Positions 9,176 to 17,452 of a DNA stretch of 48,267 nucleotides are shown here, piece after piece. Position numbers and translations under genes: made by a program. Where the stretch lies: the NCBI GenBank assembly GCA_964628185.1, contig CAZVLQ010000017.1, positions 1 to 48,267 of the forward strand. The letters are read 5' to 3'. The notes beneath the pieces were generated by a model, which did not search any database, had not been told where the DNA came from, and saw only the letters and a program-made list of their open reading frames with translations. The stretch's first letter is position 1. The number at the start of each line of letters is the position of its first letter. The DNA is from CAZVLQ01 sp964628185. Its GTDB lineage: Bacteria > Pseudomonadota > Zetaproteobacteria > Mariprofundales > Mariprofundaceae.

Positions 9176-9261
9176 AAATGCATTCTGCTCATACATGAGA
9201 TTCCCCTCCGTCCGTTTTGTAACGTATTGAAATAAATACACTTTATTAAGAAGTTCCCGGG

Positions 9262-9277
9262 TGGCATGATGATTGCT
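9262..9277 (+). promoter_or_regulatory. Sigma-54 promoter (-24/-12) of the CBS/CydA-like operon
   Basis: TGGCATG-N4-TTGCT with exactly 10 bases between the GG and GC dinucleotides. The match to the TGGCACG-N4-TTGCW consensus is very good. Transcription would start near 9288, which places the GTG at 9360 as the first usable start of the CBS gene. Confidence 0.85.
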
Positions 9278-9359
9278 TCCGTGTTTGCAGTTTCTGCTGT
9301 TTCCCGGGGACAACGGGAGCGGTTGTGTAATTATACCCTGCTCCATAGAGGTGGAAAGT

Positions 9360-9806
9360 GTGATCAAGCGTGCGGATTTTTTGATGGGCAATGTGGCATT
9401 CCGGGACCTGCAGGCGTGTCAGGTTATGGAGAGTGATGTCATAAGCTGCCCCAATCGCGCCTCATGGCATCATATGGCGACTGTCATGACCCAGCGTGGT
9501 TTCGCCAGTATGCTGATTGTTGACGAAGAAAACCGCTTGCTGGGCACTGTCACGGAGGACGATTTATTGGCGGTCCTGCTTGCCGGGAAAGATATTGAAG
9601 ATGTAAGAGCCGGGGAGATCATGAGCAAGGATTTGCCGACCGTCGTCGAGGATACCCCGGTTCATGCCGTCATGGATCTGATGCAGACCAGGCGGGTTCA
9701 TTTAATTCCGGTTATTAAAAGCGAGAAGCTGGTGGGACTGGTGACCCGGAGGGACATGATCACCGCCTATCTCAATTCTCTGGCTGAACCACCGAAAACA
9801 CTGTGA
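9360..9806 (+). CDS. CBS-domain pair protein
   Basis: 148 residues. Two CBS modules: about residues 20-75 (QVMESDVISCPNRAS to LLGTVTEDDLLAVL) and about 85-140 (IMSKDLPTVVEDTPV to LVGLVTRRDMITAYL). CBS pairs sense adenosine nucleotides or similar ligands and regulate partner proteins. The GTG at 9360 is chosen because AGAGG lies 8 bases upstream and the sigma-54 promoter overlaps any earlier start. It is the first gene of the CydA-like/cytochrome operon. Regulation of that module by energy charge would be an inference. Confidence 0.8.
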   Translation: MIKRADFLMGNVAFRDLQACQVMESDVISCPNRASWHHMATVMTQRGFASMLIVDEENRLLGTVTEDDLLAVLLAGKDIEDVRAGEIMSKDLPTVVEDTPVHAVMDLMQTRRVHLIPVIKSEKLVGLVTRRDMITAYLNSLAEPPKTL

Positions 9807-9842
9807 GCGGACGGGCTAAAGCAACACATGAGGGAGGTCTCA

Positions 9843-9968
9843 ATGAAACAGAAAACCGGTGGTGAATCCAATTGGGGGCCGAAGCTTTTTGGTGCGACAT
9901 TTGTCGCCATTCTGATCTTTTTCTGGTGGCTGATCCTGTCCTCTCACGGGGTGACGCCCACGGAATAG
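9843..9968 (+). CDS. Small single-pass membrane protein (41 aa)
   Basis: ATG preceded by GGGAGGTCTCA. The product starts MKQKTGGESNWGPKLFG, has one transmembrane helix (about residues 17-33, with paired Trp) and ends HGVTPTE. It lies between the CBS gene and the CydA-like gene in the same direction. The strong ribosome site and position suggest a real small subunit, comparable in kind (not in sequence) to the CydX-type peptides of bd oxidases. Confidence 0.65.
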   Translation: MKQKTGGESNWGPKLFGATFVAILIFFWWLILSSHGVTPTE

Positions 9969-9991
9969 CGTGAAATGGGGTCGGGTCTTGG

Positions 9992-10068
9992 GTAAGAAAG
10001 GGGACAGTTTACTTTCTTCCACGGCGCAGCCGAAGTCTGGAAAAAGTGAAACTGTCCCCTTTTTACCC
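9992..10068. repeat. GGGGACAG REP-like element, copy 2
   Basis: The left arm GGGGACAGTTTACTTTCTT begins at 10000 and the right arm AAAAAGTGAAACTGTCCCC ends at 10059. A GC-rich centre (GGCGCAGCCG) lies between them. The two arms differ (ACTTTCTT against CACTTTTT). The copy at 23256-23331 carries the same two arms in the opposite orientation. It is inserted between two small membrane-protein genes of one operon. Confidence 0.8.
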
Positions 10069-10111
10069 TACATGCATGCGATTGATGCTGACTTTAACGG
10101 AGGTTTGAAAG

Positions 10112-10246
10112 ATGAATCTTGAGAATCCGATTGTGGTATGGGCGGGAGCAATCCTGCTCGTCCTGGTGTTCTTCTACGGGCTGGACTATTTCATCATGTC
10201 GGTTCAGGGCTTGCCGCTGAATCTGGATTTGAGTCCGGCCCAGTAG
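10112..10246 (+). CDS. Small single-pass membrane protein (44 aa)
   Basis: ATG preceded by ACGGAGGTTTGAAAG. The product starts MNLENPIVVWAGAILLVLV, with one transmembrane helix (about residues 7-30), and ends LNLDLSPAQ. It lies 40 bases upstream of the CydA-like gene and is probably a small structural subunit of that complex. No known family is recognised. It is too short to be called by most gene finders. Confidence 0.65.
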   Translation: MNLENPIVVWAGAILLVLVFFYGLDYFIMSVQGLPLNLDLSPAQ

Positions 10247-10286
10247 GCGGGAGAATAATTTTAATGGTAACAGGGAGAGATATAAA

Positions 10287-12215
10287 ATGACGGTATCCAC
10301 CATTCTTTCGCGCCGTGCTTCGCCATGGCGGCATATCCGCGTCTGTATCAGCATGCTGGCATTGCTCACGATCGCTGCCCCCGTGCTGGCATCCACGCCG
10401 CACCCCGTTGCGGTCAGCGGCGGTGATACAGGCTGGTTTTCCATCGCCCAGGCTTCGGCCGCGGAGGCCGCGCCGGCCGATAGCGCATCAGGTGCTGAAG
10501 ATGGGTCAGCCGCACTAGTTCCGGCGCCCCAGCCTGAGGCCAAGGACTACCCGAATATCGGTGTTTCCAGCCGTGCTGTTATTTGGATTGTGGCCGAGTT
10601 GCATCTGATGTTCGGAGCCTTCGTCCTGGCGGTGCCGATTTTCGTGCTGCTGATTGAGTGGATCGGCGTCAAAACCGGTGACGAGCGATATGAAGCGATG
10701 GCGCATGAGTTCATGAAGATTTCTGCCACCGCCTATGCTATTACCTCATTGCTTGGTGGCATGCTGGCTATTGCCCTGTTCCTGCTCTATCCGACGTTTA
10801 TGGGGTATTTGATCCACGTGTTTGGTGCACAGACACTGGTCTATGCCGGATTGTTTCTTTCAGAAAGTATCGTCGTCTATATCTATTACTACAGTTGGGA
10901 TGCATTGCGCTACGGTAATTCCAAATGGGTGCATCTCACGCTGGGCTTGCTGGTCAATGGCGTGGGTCTGACCCTGATGGTGATGGCCAACGCATGGGCA
11001 ACATTCATGATGGCGCCGTCCGGCGTCAATGAAGTAGGCGCCGTGACCGGGGGTGCCTGGGCGGCCATCAAGGGACCATTGTGGAATCCACTGAACCTGC
11101 ACAGATTCATCGCTAATCTGGCATTCGGTGGCGCCGTTGTCGGCGCCTATGCCGCCTTTCGTTTTTTGAGCTGCAAGACGCAGGAGGAAAAGGCGCATTA
11201 CGACTGGATGGGTTATACGGCGAACTTCATCGCCATCCTCTCATTTTTGCCATTGCCCTTTGCAGGCTATTATCTGATGTCCGAGGTGTATGCCTATTCG
11301 CAGACCATGGGCATTACCGCCATGGGCGGAATTCTCGCATGGCTGTTTATCGTGCAGGCGGTACTGATAGGTGTCATCCTGCTGGCCGGTAATTATTATT
11401 TGTGGTCGGGCATGTCGCGCACCGAGGGTTCGGAGCGTTATCAGTACATGATCAAGTATATTGCTTTCGTGTTGGTGACGGCCTTTTTGGTCTGGGTTAC
11501 CCCGCACACCTTGATTTTGTCACCGGCCGAGATTCAGGAGCTGGGCGGCGCTCATCATCCCATCCTTGGCGTCTTTGGCATCATGCCGGCCAAGAATATT
11601 GCCGTGAACCTGATGCTGATCTTCACCTTCCTGTCCTTCCAGCTTTTCCGCCGCTCGGACAAGGTGGCGACCGTCTCCTGGGAGAAGGCGGGTAACGCCC
11701 TGATGATCGCCATCTACGCGATGGCAATTATTAACGTCGTTTTCGCCGGGGTGTTCTACGGTTACTTCACCAACACGGTATACAAGGTGGGTTCCTCGGT
11801 CATGCAGGTGGCTTCAACACTGACGGTCATCATCGCCGGCATCATCATAGATACCTTCATGTTCAAGGGTGCCAGGACGCTACCCTCGCACTGGGGTCAT
11901 GTGAGTAATCGTTCACAGTACGCGCTGTTCGCCCTGCCGGTGGCCTTCACCTGGCTCATGGCCCTGATGGGTTATGTACGTTCCAGCGTGCGCACCTACT
12001 GGCATGTCAATAACATCATGCGGGACAACTCGCCGGACAACTTCATTCCGGCCATCGGTTATGCCGGCAATATGATGACCGTCTGCACCGTACTATTCAT
12101 TCTGGCCGTATTGTTCGTGTTCTGGATCAGCACCTTGAGCGGCAAAAAGCAATTGCCGCCTGAGGCTACGGTTGAATCCGGGTCGGAACCCGTGCGGGAA
12201 GGGGGTCAGGCATGA
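10287..12215 (+). CDS. CydA-like haem-b membrane protein (bd-oxidase subunit I family), no CydB partner
   Basis: 642 residues. A signal-like hydrophobic N-terminus is followed by a low-complexity Ala/Glu stretch to about 85, then about a dozen membrane helices. The first half aligns by eye with CydA: a His in AELHLMFGAF (H106) at the position of the haem b595 ligand, E193 in LSES matching CydA Glu107, and H272 in NLHRFIANLAFGG matching the b558 ligand. A counterpart of CydA Glu99 and the GRQPW motif are not evident, and no cydB follows. The gene is followed at once (ATGA overlap) by membrane-anchored cytochromes c. Similar CydA-like proteins occur with cytochromes c in nitrite oxidisers such as Nitrospira. 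A quinol:cytochrome c oxidoreductase role seems more likely than a classical bd oxidase, but this is inference. Confidence 0.75.
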   Translation: MTVSTILSRRASPWRHIRVCISMLALLTIAAPVLASTPHPVAVSGGDTGWFSIAQASAAEAAPADSASGAEDGSAALVPAPQPEAKDYPNIGVSSRAVIWIVAELHLMFGAFVLAVPIFVLLIEWIGVKTGDERYEAMAHEFMKISATAYAITSLLGGMLAIALFLLYPTFMGYLIHVFGAQTLVYAGLFLSESIVVYIYYYSWDALRYGNSKWVHLTLGLLVNGVGLTLMVMANAWATFMMAPSGVNEVGAVTGGAWAAIKGPLWNPLNLHRFIANLAFGGAVVGAYAAFRFLSCKTQEEKAHYDWMGYTANFIAILSFLPLPFAGYYLMSEVYAYSQTMGITAMGGILAWLFIVQAVLIGVILLAGNYYLWSGMSRTEGSERYQYMIKYIAFVLVTAFLVWVTPHTLILSPAEIQELGGAHHPILGVFGIMPAKNIAVNLMLIFTFLSFQLFRRSDKVATVSWEKAGNALMIAIYAMAIINVVFAGVFYGYFTNTVYKVGSSVMQVASTLTVIIAGIIIDTFMFKGARTLPSHWGHVSNRSQYALFALPVAFTWLMALMGYVRSSVRTYWHVNNIMRDNSPDNFIPAIGYAGNMMTVCTVLFILAVLFVFWISTLSGKKQLPPEATVESGSEPVREGGQA

Positions 12216-13030
12216 AAACGCTGGCGAAGGCCATGGGATTCTCACTGGCGCTGGTCCTTTTTTTCACGCTCGTAAGCAATCTTCTGCCGCAGGTGGAGGG
12301 CGAGGCGCCCAAGGCTACGAAGATCGATATCAGCGCCCTGACGCCGGAAAAATACGCCGCTTTGGGGGATTCCATCTTCCATGGCAAGGGCACCTGCACA
12401 TTGTGCCATAATGAACGCGGCCGCGCACCTGATCTTCCGAAATTAAATCTGGCCAGTGAGACCAAGAAGGCCCTGGCGGATCCACGATACAAGGGTAAGG
12501 CCACGGATATTGAAAGCTATATTCATGAGTCCATGCTGGAGCCTTCCGCCTATGTGGTGCCGGGCTTCGGCAAGAAGGGATCGCACGACGCCGTTTCCCC
12601 GATGCCCCGGATCAATAAACCGCCGATCGCGCTGTCCGATATCGAGATCAATGCCGTGATCGCCTACCTCGAATCCAAGGACGGCAATCCGATTACCGTA
12701 CCGCTTCCATCCGCCGAGGCGGCGCCGGCGCCGGCTGAAGCCGGCGGTGGGGAAGAAGTCAAGGTGGCGGCTACGCCAAAAGAGGCGATCAACAAGTTCG
12801 GCTGTACCGCCTGTCATACGATCCTGGATTCGGACGCGGACATCGGCCCTGATCTGAAGAAGGTTGGCCCAACGTTGGCTGAGGCCTTTATCCGCAAGAG
12901 CATCATTGATCCGAATGCGGATATTACCAAGGGCTATGACGCGGACATCATGCCGCAGGATTTCGCCGACAAAATGACCGTGAAGGAGTTGGACATGATC
13001 GTGAAATTCATCCATAAGGGAGGTAAGTAA
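12212..13030 (+). CDS. Membrane-anchored dihaem cytochrome c
   Basis: 272 residues. An N-terminal membrane anchor (about 8-26) is followed by two c-type haem sites, C62-TLC-H66 and C198-TAC-H202, in two cytochrome domains joined by a Pro/Ala/Glu-rich linker (about 170-188). Methionine axial ligands are available in PMPRINKPPIALS and IMPQDF. The start overlaps the CydA-like stop (ATGA), and the next cytochrome begins 1 base after this stop, so all three are translated together and probably form one complex. Confidence 0.85.
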   Translation: MKTLAKAMGFSLALVLFFTLVSNLLPQVEGEAPKATKIDISALTPEKYAALGDSIFHGKGTCTLCHNERGRAPDLPKLNLASETKKALADPRYKGKATDIESYIHESMLEPSAYVVPGFGKKGSHDAVSPMPRINKPPIALSDIEINAVIAYLESKDGNPITVPLPSAEAAPAPAEAGGGEEVKVAATPKEAINKFGCTACHTILDSDADIGPDLKKVGPTLAEAFIRKSIIDPNADITKGYDADIMPQDFADKMTVKELDMIVKFIHKGGK

Positions 13031-13031
13031 G

Positions 13032-15431
13032 ATGAAGGGATTCAAGATTCCGGCATTCTGGCAGGCCGTACTTGTCACCATAATTGCCTATCTTATTCTC
13101 AAGTATTCCTTCCCGCCGGTTACGCCGCATACCTTGATCATCCAGTACATGGTTGTCGTCATTGTCGGCGTTCTGCTTTATTTCAGCTACGATGATGATC
13201 GGTTCGCCGAGTTCAAGACCCCGATTTTGAATGTATTGCGACGGGGGGGACTGCTTCATACCAGTCTGCGTTGGGGTTTTCTGATCACTATTCCCGCCCT
13301 GGCGGGCTATATAGCCTACGGTTATGTCAAGCCTTCTTTTGAAGCGCCGGTGGAATTGCGCCAGGTGCATCCGGCACCGCCGACGAGCTTGCGCGTGTTC
13401 AACAAAACTTTCGATTTGACCAAGCTGCAGAATCCGCTGCGCACGAAGATACTCAAGGTGTTTAAGAAAGACAGGAATCAAGGCTGGAAGGTCTATAAGG
13501 CTGAAGTCAGGAAAGGACGCGACATCTTTTATCGGAACTGCTTTTACTGCCATGGCGACCTGCTGGATGGCGAGGGCGTATTCGCCAAGGGCTTCAATCC
13601 GGTGCCGGCCAATTTCCAGGATGTGGGCACCATCGCCCAGTTGCAGGAGGCATTTGTATTCTGGCGCGTGACAACCGGCGGCCCCGGCCTGCCCAAGGAG
13701 GGCACGCCGTGGAACTCGGCCATGCCGGTATGGCATGAAATGTTGTCCGAGGACGATATCTGGCATGTGATCACCTTCCTCTATGATTATGTCGGCCAGG
13801 TGCCGCGCATGTGGGATCAGAAGCGTTCGAAGGCCGTCACGGGTATCAAGGAGGAAATTCTCAAGCGACGCGCGGGGATGAAGGGTAAGGAACTTTATGA
13901 ATTTCGCTGTTCCGCCTGTCATGGTGTCAATGGCGCCGGCGACGGTCCGGCGGCCGACAGGCTGTATCCGAAACCGCGCGATTTTACGACTGCCTTGTTC
14001 AAGTACAAGACCTCGCCCGGCAAGATGATGCCGCGTGACGAAGACCTTTTCCACACGATCAAGTTCGGATTGAACGGCACCGTGATGCCGGCCTGGAAAA
14101 GTCTGCTGTCCGATGATCAGATCAAAAGTCTGATTCCGGTCATCAAGGGTTTCGACACCTTTGGCGCCTGGGCGCCGAAGGATGCGCCGGATTCCGCTTT
14201 TGATCCCGACACCGGCAAGTACAGCGGCAAGCCGATCACGGTAACCGAAAAAATAGACACCAGCCATCAGGTGCCATATTCACCCGAGTCCATTGCCAAG
14301 GGCAAGGCGGCCTACCACAACAAGAATACGTGCAGCGCCTGCCACGGCCAGGACGGCCGCGGCAATATCACCTCGGGCAAGCGTCTGAAGGACGACTGGG
14401 GCAACCGTATCTGGCCGCGAGACCAGACCGAGGCGTGGACGTGGCGCGTCACCAATGTGCCGGGCGATACACCGGAGGCCAGGGATGAGACGATACGCAA
14501 TATCTTCACGCGTCTGTCCGTCGGCATTCCCGGAACGCCGATGCCGGAGCATACCAAGACGGTCTCCGAGGAGAATCGCTGGCATATCGCCAACTACGTT
14601 TATTCCCTGCGCACGACGCGCACACAGCTTTCGAGCAAGTCGGTGGTTCGCGGAATAAAGGTGAATGGCAAGCTGCCGGACAGCGTGGATGATCCGGCGT
14701 GGAAGAGCACCGATGCCACGACATTGATGATGGTGCCGAACGTAATCAAGGAGAAGCGCCTGTTCACGCCGCTTAATGACGCGGTGACCGTGCGCGCCCT
14801 GTATAACGACAAGGAAATTGCCTTCCTGTTGTCCATTGACGATCGCACGGATTCCCGGCCTGGTGAGCCGGTCTCTGAAATAATTCAGGACCGCAAGCTG
14901 AAAATGTTTCCGGACGCCTTTGCCATCCAGTTTCCCAAGCAGAAGTCGTTTTCCACCAAGGGCGTGGTGGTCAAACCGCTGTTCCGGCATGGCGACGCCG
15001 CTCATCCGACTACGATCTGGTACTGGAACGCCGGTTCGGTTAAGCCCGAGGCATCGCCAAAGGCCGTCATCTTTGATGCCACCGGGCCAAATGAGAAGCT
15101 CAAGCCACGCGCCGATGATCACAGCCTGACAGCGTCAGGAAAGTGGAAGAGCGGTCAGTGGAAGGTGCTGATGAAGCGGCCAAGAGACGGCGGCAAGGCT
15201 GGCGATGTCAGTTTCACGGAGGGCCAGTTTATTCCGGTTTCCTTTGCCGACTGGGACGGTTCCAATGGTGAGGTGGGCTCCAGACATACCCTGACGCCGT
15301 GGTACTGGCTGCTGCTGCCGCCACCGGCCAATCCGGCCAGAACATTCGGTCTTCCGGCCGGTGTGGCGCTGCTGGTTTTTGCCGCCGGGCTGCTTCTTGT
15401 ACGCAGCCAGCGCCGAAAGGATACGGACTGA
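13032..15431 (+). CDS. Trihaem cytochrome c with ethylbenzene-dehydrogenase-type haem-b domain
   Basis: 799 residues. Two or three N-terminal membrane helices (about 8-26, 33-50, 78-96). Three cytochrome c domains with haem sites C170-FYC-H174, C293-SAC-H297 and C434-SAC-H438. A C-terminal domain (about 535-760, from DDPAWKSTDAT through ALYNDKEIAFLLSIDD) resembles the EB_dh haem-b-binding domain of the gamma subunits of ethylbenzene dehydrogenase and related enzymes. A final membrane helix (about 772-791) ends in an RSQRRK stop-transfer. A chain of three c haems plus one b haem between two membrane anchors fits electron transfer from the CydA-like protein to periplasmic acceptors. Confidence 0.8.
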   Translation: MKGFKIPAFWQAVLVTIIAYLILKYSFPPVTPHTLIIQYMVVVIVGVLLYFSYDDDRFAEFKTPILNVLRRGGLLHTSLRWGFLITIPALAGYIAYGYVKPSFEAPVELRQVHPAPPTSLRVFNKTFDLTKLQNPLRTKILKVFKKDRNQGWKVYKAEVRKGRDIFYRNCFYCHGDLLDGEGVFAKGFNPVPANFQDVGTIAQLQEAFVFWRVTTGGPGLPKEGTPWNSAMPVWHEMLSEDDIWHVITFLYDYVGQVPRMWDQKRSKAVTGIKEEILKRRAGMKGKELYEFRCSACHGVNGAGDGPAADRLYPKPRDFTTALFKYKTSPGKMMPRDEDLFHTIKFGLNGTVMPAWKSLLSDDQIKSLIPVIKGFDTFGAWAPKDAPDSAFDPDTGKYSGKPITVTEKIDTSHQVPYSPESIAKGKAAYHNKNTCSACHGQDGRGNITSGKRLKDDWGNRIWPRDQTEAWTWRVTNVPGDTPEARDETIRNIFTRLSVGIPGTPMPEHTKTVSEENRWHIANYVYSLRTTRTQLSSKSVVRGIKVNGKLPDSVDDPAWKSTDATTLMMVPNVIKEKRLFTPLNDAVTVRALYNDKEIAFLLSIDDRTDSRPGEPVSEIIQDRKLKMFPDAFAIQFPKQKSFSTKGVVVKPLFRHGDAAHPTTIWYWNAGSVKPEASPKAVIFDATGPNEKLKPRADDHSLTASGKWKSGQWKVLMKRPRDGGKAGDVSFTEGQFIPVSFADWDGSNGEVGSRHTLTPWYWLLLPPPANPARTFGLPAGVALLVFAAGLLLVRSQRRKDTD

Positions 15432-15479
15432 GATGAGGGCCAGGCTCCTGGGGGCCTGGCCTTGATTCCGGGGGAGCTG

Positions 15480-16010
15480 ATGATATTGAATGATATGATC
15501 AAACAGGATGAAGCATCCTCATTCTGCACATGGTGTGATGATTACAGGGTCAAAGTCCACAAGATGGATGAGCAGCACCGGGGGCTGTTCGCAACGGTCA
15601 ACGGCTTGTACAGGCTGCTGCTGGGCCACGGCGACATGGACCGGATCGACAGGACGTTTTCCGAGCTTGTCCGCCAGACAATCATGCATTTCAAGACCGA
15701 GGAAGAATTCATGTGCACCTACGAGTATCCCGATTACCGGCATCACAAGGAAATGCACGATGAACTGCTCAGCCAGGTGGAAAACCTGCAGGCGGCGGAA
15801 CGGGAACTGCGCGCACGCAATATCCGGCAGCAGTGGGAGGAAAGGCTGGAGACCGCCGATTTTTTGAGTGCATGGCTGGTGGAACATATTGTGAATGAGG
15901 ATAAAAAACTGGGCGCCTTCCTGAATGGCAGGGGATTTGGCTGTCCCGGGGTTGCGGCAGGCAATCAAACCGGTGATAAAAGTCCTTTAAGCCGCATGAA
16001 TAAAAGATGA
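15480..16010 (+). CDS. Bacteriohaemerythrin
   Basis: 176 residues. Di-iron ligands of the haemerythrin fold are present: His in KVHKMDEQH, His and Glu in IMHFKTEEEFM, the pair in YRHHKEMH, and His/Asp in VEHIVNEDKKL. It binds O2 (or NO) in the cytoplasm. The ATG at 15480 follows GGGGGAG; an earlier TTG at 15462 is unlikely. It closes the CydA-like/cytochrome operon and may act as an oxygen sensor or store for it. About 40 extra C-terminal residues follow the four-helix bundle. Confidence 0.85.
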   Translation: MILNDMIKQDEASSFCTWCDDYRVKVHKMDEQHRGLFATVNGLYRLLLGHGDMDRIDRTFSELVRQTIMHFKTEEEFMCTYEYPDYRHHKEMHDELLSQVENLQAAERELRARNIRQQWEERLETADFLSAWLVEHIVNEDKKLGAFLNGRGFGCPGVAAGNQTGDKSPLSRMNKR

Positions 16011-16015
16011 AGGAA

Positions 16016-16055
16016 TTTTAACGTTTCATACAGGGTATAAGATGAAATGTTAAAA
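16016..16055. promoter_or_regulatory. Candidate enhancer dyad upstream of the second sigma-54 promoter
   Basis: TTTTAACGTTTCAT (16016-16029) and ATGAAATGTTAAAA (16042-16055) are inverted copies with 13 of 14 positions matching, separated by ACAGGGTATAAG. The centre lies about 84 bases upstream of the -24 element, a normal enhancer distance. There is no GC-rich stem or T-run, so it does not look like a terminator. Binding by the NtrC-type regulator is inferred. Confidence 0.5.
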
Positions 16056-16118
16056 CAATCAAAAGCAGGTCTCATTGTAACTTATTGATTTATTTTTTTA
16101 TTTTTATGAGAGATGTAT

Positions 16119-16134
16119 TGGCCCGAGAATTGCT
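16119..16134 (+). promoter_or_regulatory. Sigma-54 promoter of the porin/peroxidase/Rieske/molybdoenzyme operon
   Basis: TGGCCCG-N4-TTGCT with 10 bases between GG and GC. This is the only convincing promoter in the 212-base gap ahead of the porin gene, so it is expected to drive the whole run from 16223 to 23202. Confidence 0.85.
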
Positions 16135-16222
16135 TATCTATAATTGGTTACTTTTGTTGTTTCTTTTTATTTGAATCATGGCAGCAAAATGATGTGAAAA
16201 ATATCAATCAGGAGGCGAGTTA

Positions 16223-17413
16223 ATGTTGGGAATAAATGAAAGAAAAGTGTTTCACAGGCTGACCGGCGTGGGTCTGGTGTTGGCAACCGTGTTTTTCGCG
16301 GGCGCCGCGATGACGTATTCACCCGTCCGGGCGCAGGCGGCCATAGCGGTTGACGAGAACGGCAACCTCAAGCTGTTCGGCGATGCGCGCCTGCGTTACG
16401 AGTATGATAATCGCTCGGGATCAACAAGCGATCACCGCGACCGTTTCCGGCTGCGTGCCCGCCTTGGCGCCCTGTATGCGCCGAACGATACCTGGTCCAT
16501 GGGGATTCGCCTGCGCACGGAAAGCGACAACCTCAATTCGCCGCATCAGACCACCGGATTTTTCGGCAGTTCCGGCAGGAATCAGGATTTCGGCCTGGAT
16601 CGTATCTTTATCAAGGTGTCATTGCCGGTGCTGGGCGGCAAGTTTTCCGTTTGGGGCGGCAAGAACGGCATGAACCTGTGGCAGCAGGACGAGGTGTGGT
16701 GGGATGAGGACATCCAGCCGGAAGGCGCGGCTTTAACCTACAAAACCGGCGCGTTGCCGATTAATGGCAGCCTGACACTTAATGCCGGCGGCTTTATCCT
16801 GTCCGAGGCCAACTGGGTTTCCTCCACGGCCGGTGGGCACGACGGCAAGCTGGGCACATTGCAGGCCGTGTACCAGACGAAGATGTTCGGTCCCAAGCTG
16901 ACGGTTGCGGAAACCTGGGCCAAGATCATCAACCCCAATGATTTGTCCGCCAAGATCGGCGGCGGCACTCTTCATTCCAGCCGGCATATCGGCACCAGTG
17001 CGCAACTCAAGGGTTCAAACTGGCGCCTCGGCATGAACTATATCAACAGTAACGCATCGACGCAGGATGCGGCTTATATATTCCAGGTCCGCTACAAGCC
17101 GTCGTTCTTGTTCGGCATCGGTTTGCGCTATTACTTTTATCATGTCGAAGGCTTCTCGGTACTCGGGGACGGCATCTTCACGCAGGATAATTTCGCCAAT
17201 CCGGGCAATTATGGCGTTAGCAATTTCCTCGGTTCACGTTACCAGATCGACTACAAGTTCAACAAGCATGTATCGATCGATTTGCGCGCCTACATCGCGC
17301 GACAGATCGATGCCGCTACCGGCGACTTGCAGTCAAGTGGCACCGTGACCGACGCCCTGATGAGCAGAAAGAACCATGACCGCTACCAGGTCAATCTGAA
17401 TATGAAGTTTTAG
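16223..17413 (+). CDS. Outer-membrane porin (alginate-export-like beta-barrel)
   Basis: 396 residues, with an AGGAGG ribosome site. A signal peptide (hydrophobic about 13-33, ending VRAQA) is followed by alternating amphipathic strands typical of a barrel (LKLFGDARLRYEYDN, RFRLRARLGALYA) and a terminal aromatic residue (QVNLNMKF). It probably lets the anionic substrate reach the periplasmic enzyme. It is the first gene after the second sigma-54 promoter, directly upstream of the two peroxidases, which ties it to that pathway. Confidence 0.75.
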   Translation: MLGINERKVFHRLTGVGLVLATVFFAGAAMTYSPVRAQAAIAVDENGNLKLFGDARLRYEYDNRSGSTSDHRDRFRLRARLGALYAPNDTWSMGIRLRTESDNLNSPHQTTGFFGSSGRNQDFGLDRIFIKVSLPVLGGKFSVWGGKNGMNLWQQDEVWWDEDIQPEGAALTYKTGALPINGSLTLNAGGFILSEANWVSSTAGGHDGKLGTLQAVYQTKMFGPKLTVAETWAKIINPNDLSAKIGGGTLHSSRHIGTSAQLKGSNWRLGMNYINSNASTQDAAYIFQVRYKPSFLFGIGLRYYFYHVEGFSVLGDGIFTQDNFANPGNYGVSNFLGSRYQIDYKFNKHVSIDLRAYIARQIDAATGDLQSSGTVTDALMSRKNHDRYQVNLNMKF

Positions 17414-17452
17414 CCAGATGAGTAAAATCATGAACCACAGGAGGACGAGAAG

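Larger units (their letters stand above)
8996..9261. other. Intergenic region between the regulator and the CBS operon
   Basis: No gene is supported here. It holds a REP-like stretch (GATTGCTTCGCCTGTCATTGCGG with GGCAATC further on, about 9040-9090), a Rho-independent terminator at 9096-9118 and a dyad at 9147-9175 that may be an enhancer site for the sigma-54 promoter at 9262. Confidence 0.5.

Noticed and set aside
10287..12215. Calling the CydA-like protein a cytochrome bd oxidase subunit
   Set aside because: No cydB gene follows, the Glu99 counterpart and GRQPW motif are not evident, and the partners are cytochromes c. A functional bd oxidase is not supported.
13008..14267. Long open frame of 419 codons on the minus strand
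   Set aside because: It lies wholly opposite the trihaem cytochrome c gene, whose haem motifs are clear. Its product has no recognisable motif, and it reflects the GC-rich third positions of the real gene.
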